Below are positions 34,142 to 46,507 of a stretch of DNA of 64,000 nt, one piece after another. The translations under genes and the position numbers were made by a program. Source of the DNA: Cladobotryum mycophilum. Lineage: Eukaryota; Ascomycota; Sordariomycetes; Hypocreales; Hypocreaceae. Every line of letters starts with the position of its first letter. Position 1 is the first letter of the stretch. The stretch lies in the NCBI GenBank assembly GCA_036429605.1, contig JAVFKD010000015.1, positions 1-64,000 on the forward strand, in the 5' to 3' direction. The notes under the pieces were generated by a model. The model did no database searches and was not told where the DNA came from. It saw only the letters and a program-made list of their open reading frames with translations.

Positions 34142-34501
34142 TCATGTGAGCCAAAAAAGGGGGTGACAAACGGGTACAGGTGCTGCCCTGGGACCGCATT
34201 CGATCTTGATAAGAAGGTCAGATCTCAGGGTACATACTGGGGTCTGTTCTATTCGACCCATGGATCTCTCGCTGACAGTCTTTTCGAAAGTGGCCACAAA
34301 TCTGGATTCGGCTGCTTGGAGACAGTCCCCCGAAGTTGAGACACAGACTGGCCGCATTGGGCAACGGCATCAGTGACGGTGTTGAAGACGCAAGTCAGTG
34401 AAATCTCGCCCGCGCGGGAAATTAGCCTTCCCGTCATGTGACGTTGCCAAGGCTATTTGCATAAACAAGGTCCCGAGAATAATGGAAATCTTCATGATGA
34501 A
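34142..34501 (-). pseudogene. Decayed paralogue of the secreted Cys protein at 35458-35859
   Basis: From ATG 34501 the minus strand gives a signal peptide (MKISIILGTLFMQIALA) and NFPRGRDF, matching MKLSVIVKALFVQAALA and IVPRGAAF of the neighbour. The frame then stops, but the next frames continue the homology: LTCVFNTVTDAVAQCGQSVS against DKCINEGASEIAATCEQSLP, then GDCLQAAES...IKIECG against HDCLEEFKD...RIPLNECA. So at least two frameshifts inactivate it. The upstream region is also shared with the intact copy, showing a tandem duplication of gene plus promoter. Confidence 0.7.
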
Positions 34502-35457
34502 GGATAAAAACAAGGTGGATTTATATAGGTTAGGGAAAGGGGGGGCAAAGAAGTAAGATCTAAGATGCTCGGAAATTGATGAGTGATAATTATGAAAGAG
34601 ACAGCGGGTGGGAAGAGAGAGAGGTAGAGGGATTAGTAGAATATTTATATCTAGGTAGTACCTACCTCTCTGTTTCTTCTTCTTGTTTCTTGTCGTGTCT
34701 CAGTACAAATAGAATAACTTGGAAAAAGTGATCCATAATGATTTCATCGCCTGAGATGATGGCTCACGCGGATGTCTTCGTCGCGTATTGTCTCGATTTG
34801 CAAAGAGCTAAATGGTCCAACAAACGCGTTCATCACTCGTATAATCTATTCTATGAGAACATAACCTCTCTCTCCAAGCCCCAGAGTCAAGATCCAACCA
34901 ATCATGCATCAATATCCCGATCAAGAGCCAACAACAGCTCCCCATTAACAGATACGTACTGGTGGGCTGAACAGGTATATAGTAGCCTTTTGTCTGAGAT
35001 GAGATGATACTCACATGGACGACGCCTCCTCCATTGTACAAGTAGAAGAGAGCTAAAAGGCTGGGCTACACATCCACGACACGTCAGTTTTAAGACGAGG
35101 TCATTCATTCCCCTGTCAATACTACTAAATTGTAGTACCCTTTAACTCATATTCATAACTCCTACCCTGCAACTCTACCGTCTAGTGATATCACAACTTT
35201 CTTTTTCTTCTTCTTCGAAAATCCTACCCCCATATCTACAAGTATAATCCCATTGTGTGTGATGGAACGGTATAAATTAGGGAGCCACAACGGCATGATT
35301 TCCTTTGTCCTAATTGAGGCTATTTGATTGCATAATTCCTATGCTCCCTATCGGGATCCCGCATTGTGACACATTGCACCCCCATACCAATCCCCGTCCA
35401 ACATCCCATGATAACACACCCCATATCCCCCCCCATCTTCTCTCCCATGAGCACAAC

Positions 35458-35859
35458 TCAGTCCATACTCGGACATCCCTTACTAATCATATAGCTCCAG
35501 GCGCCAATAAATGGAGCCAGAGCCTTGTTACGCTCCTCCCTGTCAATCTGTCTCGCGTCCGCACATTCATTCAGAGGGATCCTTATGACGTTGAATGCCT
35601 TCATCACCTTGTCAAATCTCAACGACTTCGGCGTCACATTGGCAAGCCTGGGAAGGACACGGACCGCGAGGTTGTCCTTGAACTCCTCGAGGCAGTCGTG
35701 GAGCTCGGGCAGCGATTGCTCGCATGTAGCGGCGATTTCGCTGGCGCCCTCGTTGATGCACTTGTCGAACGCTGCCCCGCGGGGCACGATCTCGCCGCCG
35801 CTGGGCGCCGCCAGTGCTGCTTGCACGAACAGGGCCTTGACGATGACGGAGAGCTTCAT
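35458..35859 (-). CDS. Small secreted Cys-containing protein
   Basis: A 133-residue single-exon protein. Signal peptide MKLSVIVKALFVQAALA (cleavage near residue 17 or 18), then a mature domain with Cys at 34, 46, 56, 99 and 129. Predicted mostly helical and charged. The size, secretion signal and Cys content fit the broad class of fungal small secreted or effector-like proteins, but I recognise no family and infer no activity. An odd number of Cys leaves one unpaired unless it dimerises. A TATA-like string (gatataaagagg on the gene's strand) lies near 36126-36138, about 270 bp upstream. It is the intact member of a tandem pair. Confidence 0.72.
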   Translation of the reverse strand: MKLSVIVKALFVQAALAAPSGGEIVPRGAAFDKCINEGASEIAATCEQSLPELHDCLEEFKDNLAVRVLPRLANVTPKSLRFDKVMKAFNVIRIPLNECADARQIDREERNKALAPFIGAWSYMISKGCPSMD

Positions 35860-36579
35860 GGTGGATAGAGGCGAGGTCGTTCAAAGTAAGCTAGAGTAAG
35901 GAATCAATATCTATGGCTCGAAGACCGATGAGAGAGGGGAGAGGGATAATGGAAAATGAGAGAGAGAGAGGAGGGAGAGAAAGAGAGAGATTGGCAGAGT
36001 ACTCACATCTAGGTAGTCTCTGTATTCGTTGCGTTCAACTACCTGTAGCAATGCTTGGATAATGAGACCGAGACCGAGAGATGAATGATGAGAACAAAGA
36101 ACGCATAACGAGCACAGCCAACTCCGCCTCTTTATATCCATCCCCTTCACCGATAATATTCGGCATGTTTCAGTATCCACGACCATCTTACTCATATAGA
36201 GTGATATTTTTGTCTGAGATGACGCTCACATGGACGACGCCTTCTCCACTGTACAGGTAGAAGGGAGCTGAAAGGCTACGCTACGTAAATCCAAGACATG
36301 TCGGGGTTTTGGGGACGGGGCCATCCATTCCCCTGTCAATACCTACTGGGCAGTACCTTTTGACCCATATTCATAACTCCTACGACTCTCATCGTCCAGT
36401 GATATCACAACTTTTCAAGAATCCTATCCATATCCCATTACGCCCATCCCCTCTATCCTGTCCACGTCCCATGACACCCATCTCTCTAACTTATGTTCTT
36501 CTCCTCTCCTCTTCCCAGCCCATCTCTCCAACTCGCGTTGCCATGCCCCTATCCTCTCCCAATCCTTCACTCCAACCCC

Positions 36580-37763
36580 TCACTCCCTCTCAATGCCCTC
36601 CCCATCCCCCTCCTCAACCCCAACCCGCCACCCAAACGTATCCTCCACCTTGCCCAGCTGTATCCCCTTCAACTGCGCCAGCAGCTTTAAGCACACCGGC
36701 CCAGAATCCTCCTGCTCCTCCGGGATAAACGTCACCGTCTCGTCTTGCCCTGAAGTACTAACCCTCTCTCCGGAGAGCTTGCTTGTCCCCTTCCTCGTGA
36801 TAGACCTTATCGGCACCAGCGCCGCCGCCGTGCCCGCGGCCATCACCTCCGTAAAGCCGGGCAGTTCCGTGTAGTTGATAGCCCTCTTCTCCACCTTCCA
36901 GCCCCAGCTCTTGCTAATCTGCAGGATGCTGTCGCTCGTCACGCCGTCAATGACGCTCTTGCTGTCCGGCACCACGAGCGTGACGTCGTCGTCCGACTTT
37001 CTAATCACGCCAATGAAGCCGCTCGTGCTAAACTCGTCCACCTCCTCGTGCCGCACGCTATCCAAGTGCAACGTGATGCCATATCCTTCCGTCCTCGCTT
37101 TATCGCTCCACCTCAATACGGGAGCGTAATTGCCTCCCACCTTGGCATGCCCAGTGCCATTCGGCGCCGCTCTGTCAAAATCATCCAGAATCAACCCCTT
37201 GACGGGGTGGCTCCCATGATACACCCCCGTGGGGATCACAAACACGCAAAACGTATACCCATCCGGCGCCGTCAATCCCAGCTGCGCGCTCGACCCATAC
37301 AGCTGCGGCCTCACGTACATGGCCGCCCCCGTCTCGTGCGGCGGCACGTAACCTGCATTCAGCGCCACGGCCGCCTTGCACGCCTTCATGAAGAGTTCCA
37401 CGGGCACGGGTGGCATGCACGCCACGTCGGCGCTGTGCTGCAGCCGCACGGCGTTGCGGTCCGGCCTGAAGAGCGAGATGCCCGCGTCACCGGGGAGGCG
37501 GAAGGCCTTGAGGCCCTCGTAGGCCTGCTGGCCGTAGTTGAGGGCGGGGGACATGCCGTGGATGCGCATATACGGGTCGGCGACGAACTTGAGGGGGGTC
37601 CATTGGCCGGTGGATTTGGAGTAGGTGGATTCGATGTGGCCGTTGACTTGAGGAGAGTTAGCAGTGAACAAAAAGAGGGAGGAAGAACACGATTACCTTC
37701 GCGGACGTGGAAGCCGACGTTGGACCAGTCAATGGTATCGACCGGCGGAGGAGGAAAAGTCAT
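36580..37763 (-). CDS. Branched-chain amino-acid aminotransferase
   Basis: Two exons (37763-37697 and 37646-36580) around a 50-bp intron (GTAATC...CAAG; it splits the Val codon of REVNGH) give 377 residues. It is a fold-type IV PLP enzyme: ALNYGQQAYEGLKAFR near residues 56-72, the PLP lysine K191 in HAKVGGNYAP, EFSTSGFIGV, and the cofactor-phosphate loop EVMAAGTAAAL. It interconverts leucine, isoleucine and valine with their 2-oxo acids using 2-oxoglutarate. No mitochondrial presequence is visible, so a cytosolic form is likely; similar paralogues sit in some secondary-metabolite clusters, but no such partner is seen here. The short C-terminal tail is rich in Glu and Gly. Confidence 0.9.
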
Positions 37764-38882
37764 GATGATCTAATCTGATCTGATGCTCAAGATGTGCGTG
37801 TGTGTATGTGTGTATGTGTGTTCAGTTCAATGTCTCAACAAGCCGTAGCAATATCTTCAGCTCTCAATTCAACGTCAATTGAAGAATCCAAGTTGTCAAA
37901 TCACCAACAGTGCTATGCAGAAACCAAGGATGACATCCATTGACTCAGTCAGCCTTGATGAACTGGCCAAGTAAGCTCCATGGTCACCCCCCGATCTCGG
38001 GCATGAGGGGCATCACCGCCGTTTCCGGCTCCATTGCGGGGTTCCTTCCCATTCTAGATCCCATCAATTTGTTTCAATTTCACTCCATCAGTTTGTTTAA
38101 AAGCGGCAAAGCTTTATATTGGGTCTCAACCGCTCCAACCACTCAGGCCGCATCCATTAATACTACTGCCTACCCCATTCCTATATCTAAACGTCCATTG
38201 AAAGACGCTCAGACCACGAATGGTTACAACTGCCGAGGTTGGCGGGCTGCTCATCATCCCACCCTGGACCGTGTTCATGCACATGCCATTACATATACAC
38301 ACAACATCCCAGAACAAAGCACGTAAGAAGTCAAATGTCATCAACTCGCATATCATCTATGATAACTGACAGCTCTCGTCCTCCCTTACACGCGTTCAAT
38401 ACTTCATCAGATCTAACTGTCACCATGACGTCTTACATCAACACCATCTCGGTGGCTGAAATAGCTTCATTCGTTTCCCACTGCGCCTCTCCCCATCTAA
38501 CCAATAAGAGGTATATATCGCTGTATACACATGGATCCCATCACTACAACGCCAGCCAATCCCGCGATTATTCTCCATGCCCTCGTCTATCATCTCATCA
38601 CTATAACAATCCAGATCTGAAATAGAAAAAGAAGAAAAAATCAAATACAGTGGGGTTGGATCAATACGTAAAAAACAATGACCTCCTATACAGACAGCTA
38701 CTCGCGAGAGCCCAAGTAGTAAAAAAGAAAAATACTTTGCCCCCATCCATGAGAGTGACTCGAGGAACTCGAACACATCAGAAAGTGAAAGCTATGCCAT
38801 GATGAAATCCCATTATATCCCATCCATACTCCATATGTAACCACCAGACGCCATGCATCAAGTAAACAAAAGCATTAAATCC
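37764..38882. other. Non-coding: aminotransferase upstream region and trehalose gene 3' flank
   Basis: A GT-rich microsatellite (about 37796-37822) lies just before the aminotransferase start. The rest has no coding or repeat signal that I can support. Confidence 0.45.
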
Positions 38883-41734
38883 TTATGACAGAGATGCCAG
38901 TCGTTGCAGACAAGTCAAAACACCTAAAAAAACTTCATCAGCATAGTAACTTATATCATGGAAAACAATTCACTTACCGCTGACACCTTGCGTCAAAGTG
39001 GCCGTCGCCTCTGTGCTTCGGCTGCCGAGGCTCACCGTGACAACATTCTTGACCTTGCCCTCTTCACCCAAATGATTCGCCCACTTGAAGACTTTTTCGT
39101 CCTCTCGGCCATCGCCAACAATCATCATAAAGTCTACTGGGCTCTCGTTGGCCTCTTCCGCCGTCAGGCGACCCATTTGCTTCTCGTACACCTTTTGCGC
39201 GGCTGTGCCCTTTGTCCAGTCCATGGGTTCCACCAAGACAGCGCCATCCGAGGCCAGCGCATGCACCCGCTGCTTCTCGCACGCGTCGTTGACGTGGCTA
39301 GCACAGTCAGATGCCTGGCGGGACGCCGACTCAAAGTCCTCTGCGTTGTTGTAGTGGAAGAGCAGACTGCAGCGACGCTCCTCAATCTCGGCACCGGGTG
39401 TTCTCTCCAAAAAGTATCTCATGATGGGCCTGACCGACTGCTTCCAGTCCGTAATCTTGGAAGCATCCGCCACCTCGACCCAATCTTCGCTGCCACAATC
39501 CTTGAGGAAGCAACCATTCTCGGCAATCAGGCCTAGATTAGGCACTCGTCGAAAGACGCGGTCCAACTCCTCGGGTCGCCGACCAGACATGACGTAGACG
39601 GTGTTGCGCTCGTCAAGCAGGAGATCGTTCAATGTATCCAGAGTCCGCTGCGGGCTGACGGGAATAATCTGGTTCACGGGGCCCCAGCTAACCAGAGTGC
39701 CCTCGTAGTCGAGAATAAACAGTCTGCGCTTTGAGCCTTGGTACTTGGATGAGACCGAGGGGATCGATAGGCGGGGAACTGAGGTCTGATCCCTCTTGTG
39801 CTGCTCATCATAGGCCCGATCGAGGCGAGAAAGGAACTCGGAGAACCAGTGAGCGCCGGTCTGATGCGCGACACACTCGTGAAGATTTCCCCAGCGGCGA
39901 GTCTTTTCGTCCTCTCCCATCTCGAGAGCCTGCTTGATGGCGTTGGCGCACTGGCGGTAATCCCAAGGGTTTACTGACAGTTCATTCTTTCCAAACAGCG
40001 ATGAGGTACCAGTGAATTCAGAGAGGATGAGAGATCCATGCTTCTTGTTGGGGAAGACGTCTCCGTCTTGGCAGAAGAGGTACTCATGAGAAGTGAGGTT
40101 CATGCCCTCACGCTGGCTGGTAATCATGAGGGCGTCAGCAATGGTGAGCAGCGCAAGATATTGCGCGTAATCAATATCTTGCTTAAGATAGACGACGGGC
40201 TGGTAGGCCAGATTTGCCCACGAAGAGTTGACTCGGGTCACGATATCCGAGACGGCAGCGTCAAGGTCGCTTGGCTCGCCCGAAGACAGGGCAACTTGGA
40301 TAAGGACAGTGTTCTCGCGCCACTCGGGGTTCTTGTTAAGAAACAGCTCGTAGGCGAGAAGCTTTTGCCGAACACCACGGACGTGGTCAAGCTTGTCTCG
40401 GGCCACAATGAGCCTCTTTCCCTGGTAGCGCTCCTGCATGATGCTCAACCACCTCAGCACCTCGGAAGATCTGCGATGATTGTTCAAGCTGACGGGGTCG
40501 ATGCCAATAGCCAGGTTCACAACATCGACAAATCGATCTTCTAACTGGATACCCTCCGGGGTGGCCTCGACGGTGAGAATTCGGCTGCAGGTCTGCAAAA
40601 AGTGCCGGGTATACTCGTGGATCTGAAAGCCAACAAGGTTCGCTCCCAGCATGCCCTCGAGAAGCTCCTTGCGCACAGCCAGACAGCGGAAAACCTCGGA
40701 CGAGGGGAATGCGACGTGCAGGAAGAAGCCAATCTTGGCCTCGGGCAGCTTCTTGCGGACCATGCCAGGAACGAGTAGCAAGTGATAGTCGTGGATCCAG
40801 ATGGCATCGCCGCGCTTCCAGTTCTGGACAATCTTGTCGGCAAAGGCCTGGTTGACCTTGACGTAGTACTTCCAAGAGTGATCCTCATACGCCTTGCTCT
40901 TGGGGTTGTCGGGGATCTGGTAGTGGAAGACGGGCCAGAGGATCTGCTTGCAAAAGTGGGTGTAATGGCCGTCAAAGTCCTTGTCGGAGGGAAAGACGGC
41001 CAGCATATCGTGCTCGGTCGCCATGATGTCCTCAATGTCCTGCTTCTGCTGGGTGCCCTCGAGAGCATCGGTGGGCATGCCCAGAGTGCCGACCCAAGTA
41101 TAGTCGTTTAGCTTGCCGTCGCGGGCAGCAGCCTCGGCGGCGTTGCGAAGACCCCCATTGCCCTGGTCGGCGTTGACGACACGCCACTGAGCAGAGGCAA
41201 AGACCTTGTCATGGCTCTCGCTGCGGATCAGAGACTTGGGCTGAAGAATGCCTCGGCGCCCCAGCTCCTTTGCCTTTTGCGAGATGCGTCCGCTCTCAAA
41301 GATGTCGGCGGGAGGAGGCGTATTGGCGCGGGACTTGGGCTGGTTGGCACGACTGCCCCATGAATCGGAGCCTTTGTCGGAAGGGGAGCTGTCAGAGTGA
41401 GGAAATTGGATGCGGAAACCGTCCTCGTTGGCGAAGGGGTCGGGAGAAGTGGGCTCGTCGACAGGGGTCTGTGGAGGGGTGATGTCTGGTTGTGGCGTGA
41501 AGAGACTTGGTTGGATTTCGGGAGGAGGGGCAGCTACCGTGGGCTTGGGAGGGTTGAAGGCCTTGTGGTAGCGTTTGGAGAGTGTGTTTTTTCGACGAGG
41601 AGGAGTGCCGGGAAGGCTGAATTGGATGGTTTTGGGGAGGAAGCTAGACAGTTAGCTATTTACGATCCCAGGAGGTCAAGGTCATGGACAAGGAAATGGA
41701 ATTTCGCTTACAGAGAGGCAATAAAGACAGTCAT
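38883..41734 (-). CDS. TSL1: Trehalose-6-phosphate synthase complex regulatory subunit (TPS3/TSL1 type)
   Basis: Three exons: 41734-41712 (MTVFIASL start), 41643-38978 and 38923-38883, with introns 41644-41711 and 38924-38977 (GTAAGT). They give 909 residues. After a Pro-rich N-terminus with FLPKTIQFSLPGTPP comes KLNDYTWVGTLGMPTDALEG, a GT20 synthase domain (HDYHL at 292-296, FFLHVAFPSSE, SQREGMNLTSHEY) and a HAD trehalose-phosphatase domain. Both active sites are altered: the donor-phosphate pair usually R...K in GVDRLDYIKG reads DKLDHVRG (K425, R430), and phosphatase motif I DYDGT reads DYEGT (D653, E655). That pattern, and the long N-terminus, mark the non-catalytic subunit that stabilises and regulates TPS1-TPS2 in yeast. 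TPS3 and TSL1 cannot be separated by eye. Confidence 0.9.
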
Positions 41735-44700
41735 GTTGGGCTGTTGGAGGAGTGTTGGGTATGGGTATGTGGTGGTGGTGGTGGTGGTGGTGGAGGATTA
41801 TTTTTAATTTGAGCCTGACAGACAGACGAGTGACGGATGGTCTGTCTCGACGGAGAAGATGAATTGAAGCAGTAGATGAAGCCTTTCCCCGTGTGGGTTC
41901 GCTTATAGTATCGCTAGAGCAAAGACATGTGTGAAGAGAGCGTTTAATGCAGTAGTGACGAGGGATGAGGGATGAAGCGATGAGGTTGAGGTTGAGGTTG
42001 AGGTTGTAGAGTAAGATGGGATGGGTGTAAGAGACGGGGAGGGCTGGTTAGGTTATTAGGTCCAGCGTATAAATGCTTTGGGATTTGGAAGGCAGGGCAG
42101 CAATTAAGAGCCCTGGAGGTACGAAGTACATACAACCAAGTACATCCATCCAATACAACAAACAACCTTGGGCTTGGAAGTTCCAAGGTTCCAAGGTTCC
42201 AAGAGCGGAGCTGCAGGTGCGGGAGGCGGAGCTCTAGTGTACGTCCAGCTAGTTTGCTGCAACCAGTCGAAGGGGCTTGTGGAGGATTGCTGATGCCGTA
42301 GCACCTGTAGCGCCTGTAGTGGCTGCAGCGCCTGTAGTACAGCACCTTGATGCGCTGTTATTACAGGTGTGTAGGTACCTGGTATTGTTGCATGGAGCCA
42401 ACCTAGCCAAGGAAAAGCCACAGGGAGCCCTGGAGTGGGTGGTTTTTATTTTTTGGGTTCAAACGCTGTTTCGGCTGAGCCGTACGGATTAGTTTAAAGA
42501 TCTGCGGGGTCTTAAAAAAAGATTTACTTGTAATGCATGTACAAGTAATAAAAAGAAATTATAGGAAGAGAGAGAGAGAGAGAGAGACATGATGTGGAAA
42601 AGACATCCATGGATAGATTTTCTGCTCAACTAAGGCAAGGCCAAGCTTTGTTGTTTTTGTCTTGCCAAGGATTGCAAGGTTTTTTTTCTTTCTATGTACT
42701 TTACCTTGGTAAGTAAAGGGTACTTGTAATACTTCCAGGCTGTAATACAGGTAGCCTGAGGAGGTAGGCCTTGAATCAAAAAAGGATGCCGTTACGCGCG
42801 CGCACCGTATCGCCCGTAATCTATAGGGAGTCGGGGGGCACACACACACAGAGACTAGACGGACCAAACGCCCAACAAGTCTTCTGACGTAATATGTACG
42901 CCGTTCAAGACTCGAAGAAAAGAAAGGAAAACAAGGCAGAGCAGGGCAGGGCAGGGCTGAGAGAGGAGGGGGAGGGAACCAGCGAGGTGGGTGGTGCGAT
43001 CGATCGTGGAACCGTAATCGTTCCCTTTGCAACAAAGAAAAATAAAATAAAGAAAAAATAGCTGACGTCCTCGACTTGTGTTGCTCCGTAATAAGACGCT
43101 GCAGTTTGCTCCAGCGCAAGGAGAATTTGGTCCGAAAGTAAACAAATCGATGAGGGGTGGAGACGGGTTTTATCCAAGAAATGGGCGAATATGAATGATT
43201 GAATCAATTTGCTACCTAGTACTTGTAGATGATGATGATGATGATGGTGATGATGTCTATTTTTTTCGTCTCTTCTCTTCCCTTTTTCCCCTCAAGACAA
43301 GATCAAAAGGTCTTTGGGTTTAGCGGGGATACGTTATCGTTGGTGTTCATTATCCTATCTGCCCCAACTACTAAATACATACCTGGTATTCATCATTATA
43401 CCACCACCCCCGGAGCCTTTTTTGAGATTGATGATGCCCTTTTTCCTTGGTTGTTTGTTTGATTGAAGGCGCTGACACCATTCATTAAGCCCATGTGCCC
43501 CGTCCGTTTCATGGTTACAGACAGACAGACAGTATAAACACAACACACACGGTAAGGGGAAACCCGTTTGTTGGGTCTAGCTAATGGGGCAGGGCCACGC
43601 GCCCTTTATATACGGCCCGGTTGTTTGTACTTTTAATTGGAAGTGTTTTCTATGAGGATGAGGATGAGGATGGGGACGAGGCAATGCGAAATGGGGGTTC
43701 CGTCGCAGTACCGTTTGTGTACATTGAATGTATCTGATACGGTTGGGGCTTTTTGACCAAGGCTAAGCTTACCTATTTCCTCTTTTGCCTCCCTGCGAGG
43801 CGAGGCGATGCAAATGCATGCACAGTACAGAGTAGTAGTAGTAGGGAGTATTACCTATGGTCTCGTCTTTTTGTTGGCGTGTCATGTTGTTCAATTCCCC
43901 TCCGCCTTTATAATCTAAAATACAAAAGTATGTACCTTATGTACCTTGGCTGATGTGGAAGAAGCACTTGGTACCTGTGAATAAGTGAGGGCTTAGAACA
44001 GAGCCCTTCCCATACATAAGTACATTCATGGGTACATACAAGTTAGTCCTGACTGACCTATGACGGACCAAGGTAACGGATACGCAACCGTACATGGTAT
44101 ATGCCGCGGTTGGCACGGGGTCTCTTTCTCACTCATCCATCCATCCATCCATCCCATCCATGGCTCACGATCCACTACCATGGCTTCACTCTGACCCAAA
44201 AATGACACCTTGGCATTCGGGACTTGTCATGAGCCTATGACATGACATGACGGTTCCATTCGGTTTCACAAGCCGTGCAGTGCAGTGCGGTGCAGTGCAG
44301 CAAGACAAGAAGAAAGTAAAAAAAAAAGCCAACGACTTGTCAAAATATCATCCCCCTACTCTACTCTACTAGCATTTACTATAATATATCTATCTATCTG
44401 TATGCATGCATGAATTTATAAACAGGGTTTTGTCTACTTCCAAGGGTTGTCACAAATTCAGGTGCAGACCCAAAACCAAACCCGAGACGGTTTGATCCCA
44501 TGTGGGAACAAGGCCCGCTCCCGTTCGACCTTGTGGTTCAACGCCCTTTCTTTTCTTTTCTTTTCTCTCTCTCCCATGGCAACATGGTTGTTTTTTCTGA
44601 CTTGTACAAGCTAAAGGTACAAGTACGTTGGTATTCTTTTTTCTAACACACCCTGGTCTTGGTCCGGCCTGGCCCTCAGTGCAACATTACTTTGCAACCG

Positions 44701-45183
44701 GATCCATATCATCACACACATGTAAAACAAGAAGAGAGAGAGAGACGGAGACAGAAAAAAAATGCATTTCAGACTATTCTATAAACGGCCACTTTTTTTT
44801 TTGCGCTTTTTTTTATCTCTCTCTTCACCTTGTCTCTTCTCGGCCTCTTTTTTCTTCGTTTCTCACTAACAGTTCCTACTTTTTCCCTTGTCCCTTGTGA
44901 TTTTTCTTACCCTACTCTTCCCCTTGCGAGTAAACTAACTGCTGCTACTATGATTATTCTAATTTTATATACAAGTACGTACTGTATTGACGCCCAATCT
45001 GCATGGGGGGGGCTCGACTCCCAACACAACCCAAACAAACCCCATGTCTTGAATGTGTCTTGTCAAAAGTGTGTCGAAGGTTGAGGGCGTGTATGTGTTG
45101 GTTTGTGTGTTTGTGTGTGTGTGTGTGGCGTTTATGCAGCATGCAGGTAATTCTACCTTGTCATCTCGTTTTAAACAAACTAA
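41735..45183. other. 3.4 kb non-coding region upstream of the trehalose subunit gene
   Basis: No convincing gene. It contains simple repeats: (tgg)n at 41771-41791, gaggtt repeats at 41980-42006, (ga)n at 42568-42586, (tga)n at 43229-43254, (catc)n at about 44135-44159. It ends at the left target site of the PIF/Harbinger element. It could hold a long 5' leader or ncRNA, but nothing in the sequence proves that. Confidence 0.45.
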
Positions 45184-45412
45184 GGGCCAGATCGGCCAGA
45201 GGATTAGCATAAGCCAGTTTGCCCCACAGTGACTTTGAACTTGCACAACGGGTCAGAAGTACTTTTCCTGTCCCCTGTCAAAAATTATGCAAACGTAGCC
45301 AGACCGCCTTCCAGATTCGTAGAACTGGCCTACACCGCCAAAAGTACTGCACGGTGTTTGTAACGCAGTCGCTTCGTCTATTGCGTGTTTATGATATCGT
45401 GATACCGTCAAA

Positions 45413-46507
45413 ATGGAAGACAACTACAGTCAGACTGTTAGTTCTGAAGTAGTAACACCAATAAGGTCAGAAAACGAGGCCTTACCAGCATCTCCCGAAG
45501 CTGTGTTGACTACACCGTCGCTGAGAACTGAGAATATTCCTGCTGAAACTCCTCCTGTTTCCCCCTTGTCTTCTCAAACGACAGGAAGCCGGTCTGCAAC
45601 GAGGTCAGGAAGAACTCAATGGACAGATGCAATGAGCATTTTTTTCCTCGAGCTTCTTAGAGAGGCTCGAAATGAGGGTTATCTCCAGTCAGCAAAGTCG
45701 ACATTCGTCAAGGCTGTGATGGAACGCCTGTTGCCCTCAATGACAGAGCAGTTTCCACATAGTAATCTGCAAACAATCAAGTTAATAACCCATTTCAAAT
45801 CGCTGCGAACCAAACACAGGATGTTCCTGTGGATAACAGAACGAACTGGTGTTACCTATGATGAAGATAGCGGCATGGTTGATGCCAGCGACGAACAGTG
45901 GGATGCTTACCGTCAGGCTCATGGTCCAGGTGCCATGTGGTTGAAGATCCGCGGGTTGCCACGACCTGGGCTGTATGCCTATGTATTCGAGGATAATGAG
46001 GCTATGGGCAGGTTCATCGTCTCTGCCGGCGATGATGAAGGATTCGATGCCATAGACCTAGCCACACAGTTAACGGAGAACGCTGAGAGCGAGGTTCCAA
46101 GTTCATCGGGAACGGAAAATCAAGCACGACGAATTCAATCAGTTCGTCGCCGTGTACCTCAAAACAACAGGGCTTCGGAAGATACACCTGAAATACGGCG
46201 ACAGACAATGCAATCGTTGGTCTCTCTTGCCTCAACCATCGAGGGATGTATGAGTTCTATTTCCAGTTCAATATCAGCTAAACAGAAACGTGAACCTGGA
46301 GCTGGGGATATAGATCTCGCCATTCAGGATTGTCGACGCCTTTTTCGCCTTTCTGGGCGGCAACTTGTCGTCTTTGCGAAAGGAATAACGGTTCCTTTAA
46401 TGGCAGTCTGTTGGAATAACTTCAGAGATGATAAAATGGCTAAATTGGCGATGCTTGAGGAGATATTAGGAGAAAGGGTTGATGAGAGTGTTGTTGTTGA
46501 TGTGTAG
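45413..46507 (+). CDS. Harbinger Myb/SANT-like DNA-binding protein
   Basis: 364 residues, single exon. After a Ser/Thr/Pro-rich N-terminus, residues about 66-145 form a Myb/SANT-like domain (RTQWTDAMSIFFLELLREAR...LQTIKLITHFKSLRTKHRMF; PF12776 type). The C-terminal half is acidic then helical. In PIF/Harbinger elements this partner binds subterminal DNA and brings the nuclease to the ends and into the nucleus. ATG 45413 is the first in frame, about 230 bp from the left end. Pairing with the DDE gene inside one set of TIRs supports the role. Confidence 0.88.
   Translation: MEDNYSQTVSSEVVTPIRSENEALPASPEAVLTTPSLRTENIPAETPPVSPLSSQTTGSRSATRSGRTQWTDAMSIFFLELLREARNEGYLQSAKSTFVKAVMERLLPSMTEQFPHSNLQTIKLITHFKSLRTKHRMFLWITERTGVTYDEDSGMVDASDEQWDAYRQAHGPGAMWLKIRGLPRPGLYAYVFEDNEAMGRFIVSAGDDEGFDAIDLATQLTENAESEVPSSSGTENQARRIQSVRRRVPQNNRASEDTPEIRRQTMQSLVSLASTIEGCMSSISSSISAKQKREPGAGDIDLAIQDCRRLFRLSGRQLVVFAKGITVPLMAVCWNNFRDDKMAKLAMLEEILGERVDESVVVDV

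Larger units (their letters stand above)
34142..36440. repeat. Tandem duplication of a secreted-protein gene with its upstream region
   Basis: Unit 1 is about 34142-35200, unit 2 about 35458-36440. Beyond the genes, the upstream DNA matches: tgtctgagatga then ctcacatggacgacgcc at 34991-35026 and 36211-36242, cattcccctgtcaatac at about 35108 and 36328, and gtgatatcacaact at about 35186 and 36400. Spacing between units is about 1.2-1.36 kb with indels. Confidence 0.75.

Noticed and set aside
37048..37773. 241-codon plus-strand frame
   Set aside because: Antisense shadow of the branched-chain aminotransferase gene.
38958..41111. Several plus-strand frames of 70-190 codons
   Set aside because: Antisense shadows of the trehalose subunit gene, caused by its GC-rich third positions.
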